Origin: Treponema socranskii subsp. socranskii VPI DR56BR1116 = ATCC 35536
GTDB taxonomy: Bacteria; Spirochaetota; Spirochaetia; Treponematales; Treponemataceae
Assembly (NCBI RefSeq): GCF_000468115.1
Contig: NZ_AVQI01000050.1
Span: 124,001 to 188,000 of the forward strand
DNA: 64,000 bases
Direction: 5' to 3'
Shown here in pieces: positions 44,101-52,291 of this stretch (positions are counted from its first letter, which is position 1; every line of letters starts with the position of its first letter). The notes below the pieces were generated by a model. That model was not told the origin of the DNA. It was given only the letters and a program-made list of their open reading frames with translations, and did not search any database. Position numbers and translations under genes: made by a program.

Positions 44101-46027
44101 AAACCGCCCCGCCTTTTCCGTCGGCGGCATGGCCGCCTGTAAGCTTTATATTACTCAGCGTAAGCTCCGTGTCGCTGTCACTTATTTTAAGGATGCGCCC
44201 AAGACCGCCTGCGTTGACGGTGCGGACGGTGCCGAATGGCGAACCTGACAGCATCAGATCTTTGCCGCCCGTTACCGCTATTTCGGTATCGGCGGAGGAA
44301 GCGTTCAGGTCGGTGTCGATTCTAATATCTATGGGGTCGGCATAATCATACTGCCCTGACCCCGTACCGTGCTCGGGAGCGTTTTGGACAACGTTTTTAA
44401 GCTCGGTATAGGTATCCACAGCGGTTTTTACCTCAAAATGCACGGTGGTGCCGGGGCCTGCTATTCCGTCCTTTACAGTCCATACTTTGATTTTGTATGT
44501 ACCTGTACCGGATAATTGTATTTCAGCCGGTGCTGCCGACAAGTGGTCTATACCGGTATCGTTCTCATCATAGTTCACCATTGTACCTGCGGACGCCCTA
44601 AGCACAAGCTTAGGTGTAGGTGAGCTGCTGTCGGCGGCATAAATAACCAGCGGATTTGAAGAGCTGTTATAGTATCCCGCATCGGGAATGATGTCTTCGC
44701 TAACATAGGCTTTAGTACCTGCACTGATACAGTGCAAATAGGTATTACCGGTGTCGTTAAAGTCCTGCTTCAGTTTAAGGACGGGAAGCTCCTGCCGTAC
44801 CGATTTAATAAAGAAGTCTTTTGAGTCGCTGTCGTCGTAGCCGCTTAACTGCGCTTTCAGGGTAATTTTGTAGAGCGCTTCGTTTTCGCTTGTGCCGAGT
44901 GCCGGTAAGTTTATCGTAACAGGCGTTGTGCCGCTTACCGTCCCGCCGCTTATCTGTGTCCAAGTGCCGCCGCTGTTGCGCTTTGCGATGCTTCCCGTTA
45001 TGCCGGCGCCGGCGGAAGAGGTCTTTGCCGTTAAGGTTTTTATGCTCATGCCCCCGAATACTTTCGGATTGAGATCCGTTGTTCCCGCTATTGGGGTTAA
45101 GCCGTCAAGCAATTCCACATCGGACAGCTTGTTTTTTTGGGTACTTGCCCGTATCACTTCGGAACTTAAGCCTTGTTCGTCTTTTATGCTGACATCGTAT
45201 ACTTTTTCAGGACCGCCGACTTTCACATCGGTTTTTAAGCGGAGAAACCCGCTCCCCGTAGGAAGATTAGGATCGGAAGGTTTAAGTTTTTGTACCGCGC
45301 CTGCCGCTAAAAGATCTCCGCCCGGTGCAAAATCCGTACCTGTTACGCTCAAAGTAATAGCGGGAAGCGATATGCCGCCCGCCGTAACGTTCATTGCATT
45401 GATGTCTTTATGTACACTCTGACCGCCTATCGTTGTGCCCATATCTTTTGCGCGGAATAAAAGCACATAAAAATAGTTACCGTCCGAATCAGCCGTTACC
45501 GTTTTTCCGATTCCTGCGTACTCCAAAGCAGGGGCGGTGTTCACTTTCAAGTTTAGACGAAACTTTTTATTGAACTTTCTGCCGTCTGTGGAAACAAGGG
45601 TAATTTCGGGACCTATATCGCCGTCACTCCACTCGTGCGTTTGCAAAAAAGCCGCATCGTATTTGAGTTCCAGTTTATCGTTTGCGGTTTGAATCAGGGT
45701 ATAATCCGTGCCGTATGTCGGCTGCGGCGAAAGGTCGGGAAAGCTGATAACGTTTTGCGCATTTGCGGATGACGTAGGCGTAACGAGCCTAAAGTTTTTG
45801 GGATTGCGCAGTTTAATCGTAACCGTTGCGTGGTCGGCGGACGGTACGCACGACACACCGCCTATCAACCGGGTCTGTTTATCGATGCTGTAGTCCGTCG
45901 TAACAACTTCCGCCGCCCAATACGAAAAATCCTCTTCTATGTCCGCAAAAAGCTCTTTGCAAGCGGTTATAGTCAACAATGCCGCTGCCGAAGCAACGCC
46001 GATAAGTACCGTACCGATTTTACGCAT
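41165..46027 (-). CDS. Giant lipoprotein with Pmp-like beta-helix and BspA-like LRR tail
   Basis: A 1620-residue lipoprotein (lipobox LLTITAC, Cys 23). The first 550 or so residues are several beta domains of uncertain type. A long right-handed beta-helix region follows, built of repeated units with GGGIYAKNATVNITSCTFTG-like patterns: GGAIYAEGATVTMTGCTLTG, GGAVYV and FTGNKA. The GGA-I and FxxN pairs are those of polymorphic membrane protein (Pmp) repeats. The last 200 residues contain BspA-like leucine-rich repeats (LTTVPAIPASVTDIQECFRY, CKKLTTGPDIPSGVFNMTSC). It is probably surface-exposed and adhesive, by inference from both repeat families. An AAGGAA site precedes the ATG. Confidence 0.85.
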   Translation of the reverse strand: MRKIGTVLIGVASAAALLTITACKELFADIEEDFSYWAAEVVTTDYSIDKQTRLIGGVSCVPSADHATVTIKLRNPKNFRLVTPTSSANAQNVISFPDLSPQPTYGTDYTLIQTANDKLELKYDAAFLQTHEWSDGDIGPEITLVSTDGRKFNKKFRLNLKVNTAPALEYAGIGKTVTADSDGNYFYVLLFRAKDMGTTIGGQSVHKDINAMNVTAGGISLPAITLSVTGTDFAPGGDLLAAGAVQKLKPSDPNLPTGSGFLRLKTDVKVGGPEKVYDVSIKDEQGLSSEVIRASTQKNKLSDVELLDGLTPIAGTTDLNPKVFGGMSIKTLTAKTSSAGAGITGSIAKRNSGGTWTQISGGTVSGTTPVTINLPALGTSENEALYKITLKAQLSGYDDSDSKDFFIKSVRQELPVLKLKQDFNDTGNTYLHCISAGTKAYVSEDIIPDAGYYNSSSNPLVIYAADSSSPTPKLVLRASAGTMVNYDENDTGIDHLSAAPAEIQLSGTGTYKIKVWTVKDGIAGPGTTVHFEVKTAVDTYTELKNVVQNAPEHGTGSGQYDYADPIDIRIDTDLNASSADTEIAVTGGKDLMLSGSPFGTVRTVNAGGLGRILKISDSDTELTLSNIKLTGGHAADGKGGAVCVETGCSLWLYGKTVIIPSTGGDTNTRGKNDVYLADGAKIKLDDALQSPEPIVARITPEHYNDGDEVLGGGSIGSGTPPNYTKFTVTQTDDGFLWKIQSDGKLKKAPGVINGTEGGAWKKLKDAVAAAQDGDTIKISGTITAKNGGSDNRGKIDINKNLTIEKADGAASAGLNANRDNLGTNAHPIFRVSGGKTLTLKNLTLTGGKGISGTFGGAINVTGGSSTAELEGCTIEDCQAEKGGAIGCGTDTEIKLTNTRIKNCTAHTAANTGTGGAIYAEGATVTMTGCTLTGNKADKQGGAICAEKTGAPSSAPSTVTIEGGTIGGMGTNDANTATGTGANEGQGGGIYINETCTLTMKAPAGSPAQGVQLIGNKAAKEGGGIYAKNATVNITSCTFTGNEAANGGAVYVIAGDRKLTLTAVNMNNNHAELKGGAVYFVGRSGNPNTELTVQGGEFTGNKATDTSPGEGGAFALITANALMEGVKIKQNFARQGAGICVGTDGSGTTKLTLTDSGTYGLTEISNNGTLGTLTAENGGGIYFIDGTLDIKNGVHIKQNKAQNGGGIYVIDASCSMFTSSSSSVPEISGNTATAFGAGIYLHKSSDTTRLTMSGGKISGNRVVDTTGNLTGEGGGIYTELAAEIRLNKGTIENNQAEKGGAVYANPQCDFSMKNSARITPSSGSDKDKPGQNDVYLAEHASGNEKIKLDGALTGTAPVARITVADSQYNSSTQVLDGSAVGTNYTKFAVTPKIVGGTPQPWTVGGNGYLKQGRYTEVPYGQLEAYLANASATEVNYIEVTGISAADLKGTYASPPDPGPLGELLKKDLSKKVALKLPSGLSVNDMSACFSQCTNLVSFENFPSNVTDMRACFYDCENLTTVPAIPASVTDIQECFRYCKKLTTGPDIPSGVFNMTSCFQGCEKLERVKLNCNYNSFNFGSAFRYCDSLPNGGIQVPLAQLGTYKANAGTMGTTADKFSAIP

Positions 46028-46164
46028 TACACATTTCCTTGTTCTATACATATCTCTATCTCAAATTCCGGCGGCGGGAAGTCGGAATATGCAATAAATG
46101 CATCCGCCGGTTTCGGAATTGCAGTTGCAGGGAGAGCGTCCGGTCCGATGTAAAAACGTAAAAG

Positions 46165-46272
46165 TCAAGCGCAGATATTTTTGACGGCTTTCGAAAATAC
46201 CTGTCGATCGGTGTTTACGGTGAAAAGGTTAACAAAAATCGAATCTTCGTATTTCCGGTTCACCGCAGTCAT
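46165..46272 (-). pseudogene. Fragment of an Rpn-type nuclease
   Basis: The frame reads MTAVNRKYEDSIFVNLFT, then NTDRQVFSKAVKN and a stop. The first part matches the N-terminus of the intact gene (MSTANRKYKDSVFVDLF) and the second resembles PTDRYLRKLSKI much further on, so most of the gene was deleted. It lies just upstream of the giant lipoprotein gene. Confidence 0.7.
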
Positions 46273-46335
46273 AACGACTCCCTCGCTTATTATATTATAA
46301 CATAAATCAGGCGATCTTGTTAAGGGAATATTTTT

Positions 46336-47013
46336 TTACGAAAAGCCCGTATGCCGGCCGCGTGAAGCGATAAATTTTTCAAATCGCATATCGGCATACC
46401 GCGGCGAAATACGCACGTATTCGAGAGACGCTCCGTCTGCGTTCTCGTTTGCCGCTTCGACGTATTCCCGTTTCGCACGCACGATGCGTTCGTTTGCCGT
46501 CCGTTCTTCGGCAATTTCGACGATATAAAAATGCGCCGCCTTTGTTTCGATTACGAAATCGGGACGGTACAGGCACATCGCGCGGGTATCGAAGTCGCGG
46601 TAAGGAACAAAAAAATCCTCCGTGCCGGCAAGGGACGTTTTATCTGCAGCGCGCAACGTTTCATCCGAGACGGCATCGTTCGGTGCTTCGGACAAGCGGC
46701 TTGCCCGCATACCCGTGTACCAGATGTGCGCGATCGATGCGTCGTAAAAGAGGTTTATGTCGAAAAACAATTTTTTTACATTCGAAGAAAAAAAGTATTC
46801 GGAAAGATGGAAACTTTTTCTGCTGCCGCCCAGCTGATTATACGGTTCATAGAGCGCATCCGATTCGGAAGCGCAGAGGTCGCTCACGGGAAAACGGATC
46901 GCCTGTCGTTGAAGAGGAGCGCCTCTTGCAGGCGGCAGCGCTTCGGGAAACAGCGGAACAATGTTTGCGCGGACAAAGACGGCGCGCGTCGCCGATCCGA
47001 CGATCGTAGTCAT
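46336..47013 (-). CDS. Hypothetical protein with PD-(D/E)XK-nuclease-like region
   Basis: A 225-residue protein of no named family. Near residues 165-190 it has YRPDFVIETKAAHFYIVEI, which resembles the C-terminal nuclease domain of type III restriction enzymes (a PD, then a strand ending in E-x-K). Here the last position is E-I-A, so the catalytic lysine seems to be missing and the protein may be inactive or of other function. The rest has Trp/Tyr-rich segments. The start at 47011-47013 is supported by an AGGAA site. No modification methyltransferase gene is adjacent. Confidence 0.55.
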   Translation of the reverse strand: MTTIVGSATRAVFVRANIVPLFPEALPPARGAPLQRQAIRFPVSDLCASESDALYEPYNQLGGSRKSFHLSEYFFSSNVKKLFFDINLFYDASIAHIWYTGMRASRLSEAPNDAVSDETLRAADKTSLAGTEDFFVPYRDFDTRAMCLYRPDFVIETKAAHFYIVEIAEERTANERIVRAKREYVEAANENADGASLEYVRISPRYADMRFEKFIASRGRHTGFS

Positions 47014-47110
47014 AGACAATTCCTGCGGATTTTAAAACCGAATAAGGTTATTATAACGCGCTACGGTAAATAAATCCATGCGATAACAGCTTTTGTGGTA
47101 CACCTGTACT

Positions 47111-47545
47111 ATGCACCTGTTTTGGAAAAACGTGTATCGGATTATCGGCTATCGGGAAATCAATTTAAAAACGCTTGCGACACTCGCGGGTGTACCGTAT
47201 TCGACGATCACGAACGGAAAAAATAAAGGAGACGGCCAACCGTCGGTCGGGACGGCGTATAAAATCGCGTCGGCGCTCAACGTGTCTATAGAATCGCTTA
47301 TGCGCGATACTATAAAAATCGAAAACGAACGCGACGTTCTGTCGGTTGAAAATTCGCTGCCGAAAGACAAAGCCGAACTGTACCGCAGATATGAACACAT
47401 CATCGACGCACTTGAAAAACTTCCCGTCGGAACGAGAGAATCGATCGCCAATGTAATTTTAACCGTTGCCGCCGGCGGGCAGCCTGCCGCGGAAAGCGGA
47501 TCAAAAAAATCCGCAGAAAAACGGATGTACCGCGTCCGCCATTGA
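47111..47545 (+). CDS. XRE-family transcriptional regulator
   Basis: A 145-residue protein with an N-terminal Cro/C1-type helix-turn-helix: LKTLATLAGVPYSTITNGKN contains the two helices, and PSVGTAYKIASALNVSIESL completes the domain (about 12-70). The C-terminal half is helical and ends in a basic tail. It has no peptidase or ligand domain. It lies upstream of cheR in the same direction, with 85 bases between, and no target operator was found. The start at 47111 is preferred over the TTG at 47093; neither has a clear ribosome binding site. Confidence 0.75.
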   Translation: MHLFWKNVYRIIGYREINLKTLATLAGVPYSTITNGKNKGDGQPSVGTAYKIASALNVSIESLMRDTIKIENERDVLSVENSLPKDKAELYRRYEHIIDALEKLPVGTRESIANVILTVAAGGQPAAESGSKKSAEKRMYRVRH

Positions 47546-47584
47546 CGCAACAACCGTCCGCACCGACGAAGTGACAAAAGACTT

Positions 47585-47611
47585 TAATCATTACTAGCTA
47601 TAAACCGAAAA
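47585..47611 (+). promoter_or_regulatory. Possible sigma28-type promoter of cheR
   Basis: TAATCATT (47585-47592), 11 bases, ACCGAAAA (47604-47611). Spacing equals the sigma28 consensus and the -10 matches six of eight bases, the -35 five of eight. A sigma70-like TACAAT at 47618-47623 lies seven bases before the ATG and is an alternative. Confidence 0.35.
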
Positions 47612-47630
47612 ATACTGTACAATAATAAAT

Positions 47631-48446
47631 ATGTCGGATTTATTGAGTGATGCGGAATTTGAAATGTTCCGTAAGGTTATCTATGACGAAAGCGGTATTA
47701 CATTTTCAGGGACGAACCGTTCCGTTTTAGACAGCCGCATTAGAGAACTCCTGCGCCAAAAAAAAATCGATTCGGTAGCGAAATATTATGCGATGATTTT
47801 GCAAGACAAAGAAGAAATGAAAGAGATGCTCGATTCGGTTACGACGAATCTGACGCATTTTTTTCGAACGCAGCCGCATTTCGATGCGCTCATCAATTAT
47901 GTCATTCCGCATCTCATCGACTATAAAAAGCAGCACCGTTCCGACGTGATCCGCGTGTGGAGCGCGGGTTGTTCTACCGGTGAAGAGCCGTATACGATCG
48001 CGATGATTTTAAAAACGATTTTGCCGCCGTCGTTTACGTTTAAAATCACCGCATCCGACATTTCCCTCAAATCGCTCATGGTGGGACGGCTCGGTTTTTA
48101 TGCGGACAGCCGTGTGGACGGAGTTCCGGCCGATTACCTTGCGAAGTATTTTACTAAGTCGTCGGGCGGATACCAAGTCAATCGCGACATCATGGACACG
48201 ATCAATTTCGATTATCACAATCTCAGTCACGATTCCGGCAAACACGATTTCGATATCATATTTTGCCGCAATGTGCTTATCTATTTCGATGAAGCGGCGC
48301 AGGCGGCCGTCGTTCAGCGGTTTTGGGACGCAATGGCGCCGCATTCGTATCTGTTTATCGGACATTCGGAATCGCTGTTCGGCATGAAAACGAAGTTTGA
48401 ATTTTTAAAAACGGAGTGGGCGTGCTTGTATCAAAAAATGGAATAA
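47631..48446 (+). CDS. cheR: Chemotaxis protein methyltransferase CheR
   Basis: A 271-residue enzyme that methylates glutamates of chemoreceptors using SAM. It has the CheR N-terminal helical domain (about 1-75), TTNLTHFFRTQPHFD, the SAM-binding GCSTGEEPYTIAM, and FCRNVLIYFD, all family signatures. The full length matches CheR proteins without a TPR extension. No ribosome binding site is visible and two candidate promoters end near the ATG. It is followed by cheB, its functional opposite, after 36 bases. Confidence 0.93.
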   Translation: MSDLLSDAEFEMFRKVIYDESGITFSGTNRSVLDSRIRELLRQKKIDSVAKYYAMILQDKEEMKEMLDSVTTNLTHFFRTQPHFDALINYVIPHLIDYKKQHRSDVIRVWSAGCSTGEEPYTIAMILKTILPPSFTFKITASDISLKSLMVGRLGFYADSRVDGVPADYLAKYFTKSSGGYQVNRDIMDTINFDYHNLSHDSGKHDFDIIFCRNVLIYFDEAAQAAVVQRFWDAMAPHSYLFIGHSESLFGMKTKFEFLKTEWACLYQKME

Positions 48447-48482
48447 CGCCAAACAGCAAAATACATACGGCAGGAAGACAAA

Positions 48483-49667
48483 ATGGATAACATAGAAGTG
48501 CTTATTTGTGACGACTCCGCGTTGATGCGCAATTTGGTGACGCGCATCGTTGAGGGAACCGAAGGTTTGCACGTCGCGGCGACGGCGATGAACGGACAGT
48601 TTGCAGTGGACAAGATTCCGCTCGTAAAACCTGACGTGATCGTCCTCGATATTGAAATGCCGGTGATGAACGGCGTCGAGTTTTTAAAAGAGCGCAAAAA
48701 GCGCGGCTGGGATATTCCGGTTATCATTTTATCGAGCGTCGCTACGGAAGGAGCGGCGGTCACGATGGAATGCCTCGAACTCGGCGCAAGCGATTTTATC
48801 ACAAAGCCCGGCGGTTCCATTTCGACGGATTTGACGGCGGTTTCGGAACATCTCGTCGAACTGCTCGCTTCTTACGGCAGTGCTTATGCGCGCGCACACG
48901 GAAAGCAGACACATGATTCCGATTATTTTTCACATCAGATAAAGATGCGCGAAGCCGAGCGCTTTGTCGCCGAAAAAAAGGGTATCGCTCCCGCAAAAAA
49001 TCCCGCAATCGCACCGACGCTGTGGAACCAAACTGCCGAAAAAAACAAAGAGCCCGCCGTCGTTGTGCCGCTCCGCGAAGGAGGCCGCATCGAAGTCGTT
49101 GCGATCGGAATTTCCACGGGCGGCCCGAACGCGCTCCGCGATGTTTTTAAAGATATCGACGTGCGATTTCCGCTGCCGATCATCGTCGTCCAGCACATGC
49201 CGGCGGGCTTTACGGCGGAGTTCGCAAATAGTCTCGACCGCATCTGCCCGCTCGACGTTACCGAAGCGAAAGACGGAGAGCCCATCGTACCCGCGCATAT
49301 CTACATCGCACCGGGCAACTACCACGTCTATGTCGCTCGGCAGGGAGCAGGTTTGGTCATAAAGCTTTCGCAGGATCCGCCCCGCAACGGACATCGTCCT
49401 TCCGCCGACTACCTGTTCGAATCGGTCGCAAAGATGTATCAAAACCGTGCGCTCGGTGTCATCATGACGGGCATGGGTAGAGACGGCGCGGCGCAGCTTG
49501 CCGAAATGCGCAAACAGGGTGCGTGGACGCTCGGCCAGGACGAAGAGTCGTCGATCGTATACGGTATGCCGAAAGTCGCGTGGGAATTGGGCGCGGTGCA
49601 GGAACAGGTGCCGCTTGACCGCATGGCGGCAAAAATAAGCGAGCTCGTGCGTGATCATTCGAAATAA
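48483..49667 (+). CDS. cheB: Chemotaxis protein-glutamate methylesterase CheB
   Basis: A 394-residue response regulator enzyme that removes methyl groups from chemoreceptors. The receiver domain has acidic D10/D11, phospho-acceptor D56 in VLDIEMP, and conserved lysine in ITKPGG. After a linker (about 130-200) the methylesterase domain carries the Ser-His-Asp triad: S211 (GISTGGP), H238 (VQHMPAGF) and D334 (MTGMGRDG). An AGGAAG site precedes the ATG. Together with cheR it forms the adaptation pair; phosphorylation by CheA would activate it. Confidence 0.94.
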   Translation: MDNIEVLICDDSALMRNLVTRIVEGTEGLHVAATAMNGQFAVDKIPLVKPDVIVLDIEMPVMNGVEFLKERKKRGWDIPVIILSSVATEGAAVTMECLELGASDFITKPGGSISTDLTAVSEHLVELLASYGSAYARAHGKQTHDSDYFSHQIKMREAERFVAEKKGIAPAKNPAIAPTLWNQTAEKNKEPAVVVPLREGGRIEVVAIGISTGGPNALRDVFKDIDVRFPLPIIVVQHMPAGFTAEFANSLDRICPLDVTEAKDGEPIVPAHIYIAPGNYHVYVARQGAGLVIKLSQDPPRNGHRPSADYLFESVAKMYQNRALGVIMTGMGRDGAAQLAEMRKQGAWTLGQDEESSIVYGMPKVAWELGAVQEQVPLDRMAAKISELVRDHSK

Positions 49668-49680
49668 ACAGGCAAGTATG

Positions 49681-49712
49681 TACCGCCGTGTATGTGCAAA
49701 AACTCGGCGGTA
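49681..49712. terminator. Hairpin after cheB
   Basis: TACCGCCG (49681-49688) pairs with CGGCGGTA (49705-49712), a perfect 8-bp stem lying 14 bases after the cheB stop. There is no U-tract, so its terminator role is tentative. The convergent AlkD-like gene ends downstream. Confidence 0.4.
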
Positions 49713-49758
49713 TGCTATGCCGCTATCGGCTTTATGCAGCCGATTTATCGGAATGTGA

Positions 49759-50448
49759 TTAGGATTTTCGTTTTAAACCGCGCAGATAATTTTTACACTC
49801 GTCGGAAATGCGGTAGCTTTCGATCGCTTTTTGAATCGTTTTATTGTGTGTCCATGTATCGAGTTTTTTCTTTTCGATAAACGGAAGCACCGCATCGTAC
49901 TGTTTGGCGAGCGCCGTCGCAAAATACCACGCGATCATCATATTGATATAGTATTCGCCGGAACGTATTTTCGAAACGAGAGAGGCGGATGAAAGCGTAA
50001 AATGTTCGTCGAGGAAAAAGCGCATCAGCATACCGATGCCGAAGCGCACCGTATAGGTTTTACCCGACGCGATCCATTCCCGTATTTTTTTGTACAATGC
50101 GGAAATATTTTTTTCGAGCGCTTTCGGACTCATCGAATCGCAAGTCGCCCAGTTGTCGACGTACGGTAAAAACGCGTCGAGAGCAGCGACGGCTGTATCG
50201 AAATCGGCGATCGTTTCGATGATAAACGCGTGCACATTGTTTTCTTCGTAATAAACATGCGGAAGCTTTTTAATAAATTTTTTTGCATCGGGGGTTTTTG
50301 CGAATTCTTTTGCAAACGAACGCAATACCGGCGTGCGTATACCGATGATCGTTTCGCTCGAAACCGTCGGCAAAAGCTTTTGTTGAAATCGCCGGTAGGA
50401 CATATCCTGCATTTCGAATAATTTTTTTTGAAGCGCTGTCTTTATCAT
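49759..50448 (-). CDS. DNA alkylation repair protein, AlkD-like
   Basis: A 229-residue HEAT-like repeat protein of the AlkD/DNA_alkylation family, which removes alkylated bases such as 3-methyladenine. Typical patterns are GIRTPVLRSFAKEFAKT near residue 37, YYEENNVHAFII (about 66), DNWATCDSMSPKAL (about 97) and NMMIAWYFATALAKQY (about 170). The tryptophan and aspartate in DNWATCD match family active-site positions. The length is as expected. No neighbouring repair genes are present. Confidence 0.85.
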   Translation of the reverse strand: MIKTALQKKLFEMQDMSYRRFQQKLLPTVSSETIIGIRTPVLRSFAKEFAKTPDAKKFIKKLPHVYYEENNVHAFIIETIADFDTAVAALDAFLPYVDNWATCDSMSPKALEKNISALYKKIREWIASGKTYTVRFGIGMLMRFFLDEHFTLSSASLVSKIRSGEYYINMMIAWYFATALAKQYDAVLPFIEKKKLDTWTHNKTIQKAIESYRISDECKNYLRGLKRKS

Positions 50449-50533
50449 ACAACGAGTGAAATAAAAGAAGGCGCGTCTCTACAAAACGGATCGGCCGTGA
50501 ACGGCAGAAAACTCGGAGAACGCGCCGCACAAA

Positions 50534-51103
50534 TCAGTCTTTCGCGCGCTCGACAAAAGAGCCGTCGCGCGTATCGATGACGATGCGTTCGCCTTCGTTG
50601 CAAAAAAGCGGGACGTTCACTTCAATGCCCGTATCGAGCGTCGCGGGCTTAAACGTTTTGCCGCTCGTGTTGCCTTTTACGCCCGGCTCGCAGTACGTGA
50701 TCGTGCGCGTAACGTTGACGGGAAGTTTGACGCCGACCGGCTTTCCTTCATAAAACGTGATCGATATGTCGATATCGTCGTCGGGGGAAAGGTAACCCGC
50801 GTTGTCGCCCAAATCTTCTTTTGTCATTTCGAGCTGCTCGTAGGTTTCCTGATCCATAAACACGTACGTATCGCCTTCGATGTAGGAAAGCTTCATCGTT
50901 TTTTCGTCGAGATCGACTTCATCGAATTTTTCTCCGGCGTCGAGGCCGAGATCCTGCGTCTGTCCCGTGACGATATTTTTTACGCGCAGCTTTGTCACCA
51001 TACCGCCGCGGCCCGATTTTTGACCGAGCATACGCTGTACCATAAGCGGATTGTTTTCATACATAAACGCAGAACCGACTTTGATTTCCGATGTTGTAAC
51101 CAT
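50534..51103 (-). CDS. efp: Elongation factor P, arginine-32 type
   Basis: A 189-residue EF-P with KOW, OB and C-terminal domains; EF-P relieves ribosome stalling at polyproline. The tip of domain I reads GQKSGRGGMVTKLR with arginine at position 32, where E. coli has lysine 34 in PGKGxA. Arginine 32 in a SGR context is the type that EarP rhamnosylates in Pseudomonas and Neisseria. The C-terminal VPLFCNEGERIVIDTRDGSF is the family end. An AAGGTAG site precedes the ATG. earP lies 54 bases upstream in the same direction, so the substrate and its modifier are neighbours. Confidence 0.94.
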   Translation of the reverse strand: MVTTSEIKVGSAFMYENNPLMVQRMLGQKSGRGGMVTKLRVKNIVTGQTQDLGLDAGEKFDEVDLDEKTMKLSYIEGDTYVFMDQETYEQLEMTKEDLGDNAGYLSPDDDIDISITFYEGKPVGVKLPVNVTRTITYCEPGVKGNTSGKTFKPATLDTGIEVNVPLFCNEGERIVIDTRDGSFVERAKD

Positions 51104-51157
51104 AGTGCTACCTTCTATAAATTAATAAGATTTGACAAAATTGAAAAGTGTATATGA

Positions 51158-52291
51158 TTATAACGCAAAACGCCGCAAATAATCAAGCAGGCGGCGGGCA
51201 AAGTCGCCGTTTGCAATAAGCGCGGATGCGAATGCTGCAAAATATTTTTTTATCCGACAGGAAGCTTCCAAAAAAGCAAGGAGCGCTTTTTCCGTATCGC
51301 AAAAAGCCGTGCCGGAAGCATTGTACAACGTCCACGCATTTTCGACGATCGCAAAATCGTCACGCGGGAAAAAATCTTTTATGCGCTGCAAAAGCGCTTC
51401 GACTTTTACGCGCTGATAATCGTCTTCCTGCGGGTAGGCCTGCCACACAAAGGGAATGCCCGAAAGGCACGCGCGCGAAAGCGAATCTTCCCCGCGTATA
51501 AAAAGCGCGTCCATAGCATAGAGCAGATCATCCCATTCGTTTTGCACTAAAAACGGAAGCCGTTCCACAGCAAAATGCGCACTCGAATCCGCGTACGCTT
51601 TCATAAACGCATCCTGCCCCTGCCCCGCAGCGGCGCAGGCGCAAAGCTTAAAGCGCTCGTCCGATTTTCGCTTTTCCGTTTCAAATGCACAAAGGGCGCG
51701 GACGACGGGAGCGTAATCGCGGACATAACCGAAAATCAAAACCGAAAATTCATCGGGATTTTTTTTTGCCGGTACGCACGCGGGCTTCCGGTCGAGGATG
51801 AGCCCTCCCGTCTTTGAAGTAAAGCCCGGCATAAAATTGACTTTTTGTATACGTGACGAGCGCGTGAGCGACTTGAGGCAGTGAAATTCTTCGGCGTAAT
51901 CTTCCGCCGTAAGGTAGTCGATATTGACGACGTGAACGACGGCGGTATTTTTTTTATCGAATAAAAGCGCTTCAAGCCATTCGGGATAAGGGCATTGAAA
52001 GCACTGCAAAACGATTTTCGGCATCGCTTTTGAAAAAAAAGCGCTACACGCATCCGCCGCGTTCCAATCGAAAACCGTCCAATTTCCGTACTGCTGTACC
52101 GCCGCATGAGAGTCGATTCCGGGCGCAAGCAAAGCGAAAGATGCAAGATCATCGATGACGAATCGAATGTGCACGCTGTCGTCAAGCGCCGAAAGAGCGC
52201 GCGCGAGGCGGTATGCAAATCCGACATCGCCGTAATTGTCAACGACTTTGCAGAGGATCGCGATATCGAGCGCGCGCGTTTTATCCGTCAT
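51158..52291 (-). CDS. earP: EF-P arginine rhamnosyltransferase EarP
   Basis: A 377-residue GT-B inverting glycosyltransferase that adds rhamnose from dTDP-beta-L-rhamnose to arginine 32 of EF-P. The N-terminal DIAILCKVVDNYGDVGFAYR holds the two aspartates (D18 and D22) aligning with the catalytic pair in known EarP. The C-terminal FIRGEDSLSRACLSGIPFVW holds E268 of the RGEDS motif, and the following WQAYPQEDD binds the nucleotide sugar. Length matches the family. It overlaps the upstream SGNH hydrolase by four bases. No rml genes for dTDP-rhamnose are in the window. Confidence 0.92.
   Translation of the reverse strand: MTDKTRALDIAILCKVVDNYGDVGFAYRLARALSALDDSVHIRFVIDDLASFALLAPGIDSHAAVQQYGNWTVFDWNAADACSAFFSKAMPKIVLQCFQCPYPEWLEALLFDKKNTAVVHVVNIDYLTAEDYAEEFHCLKSLTRSSRIQKVNFMPGFTSKTGGLILDRKPACVPAKKNPDEFSVLIFGYVRDYAPVVRALCAFETEKRKSDERFKLCACAAAGQGQDAFMKAYADSSAHFAVERLPFLVQNEWDDLLYAMDALFIRGEDSLSRACLSGIPFVWQAYPQEDDYQRVKVEALLQRIKDFFPRDDFAIVENAWTLYNASGTAFCDTEKALLAFLEASCRIKKYFAAFASALIANGDFARRLLDYLRRFAL

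Noticed and set aside
41886-45422. Plus-strand frames opposite the Pmp-like lipoprotein
   Set aside because: Antisense of repeated Gly/Ala/Thr-rich coding units, which leaves long open frames by chance.
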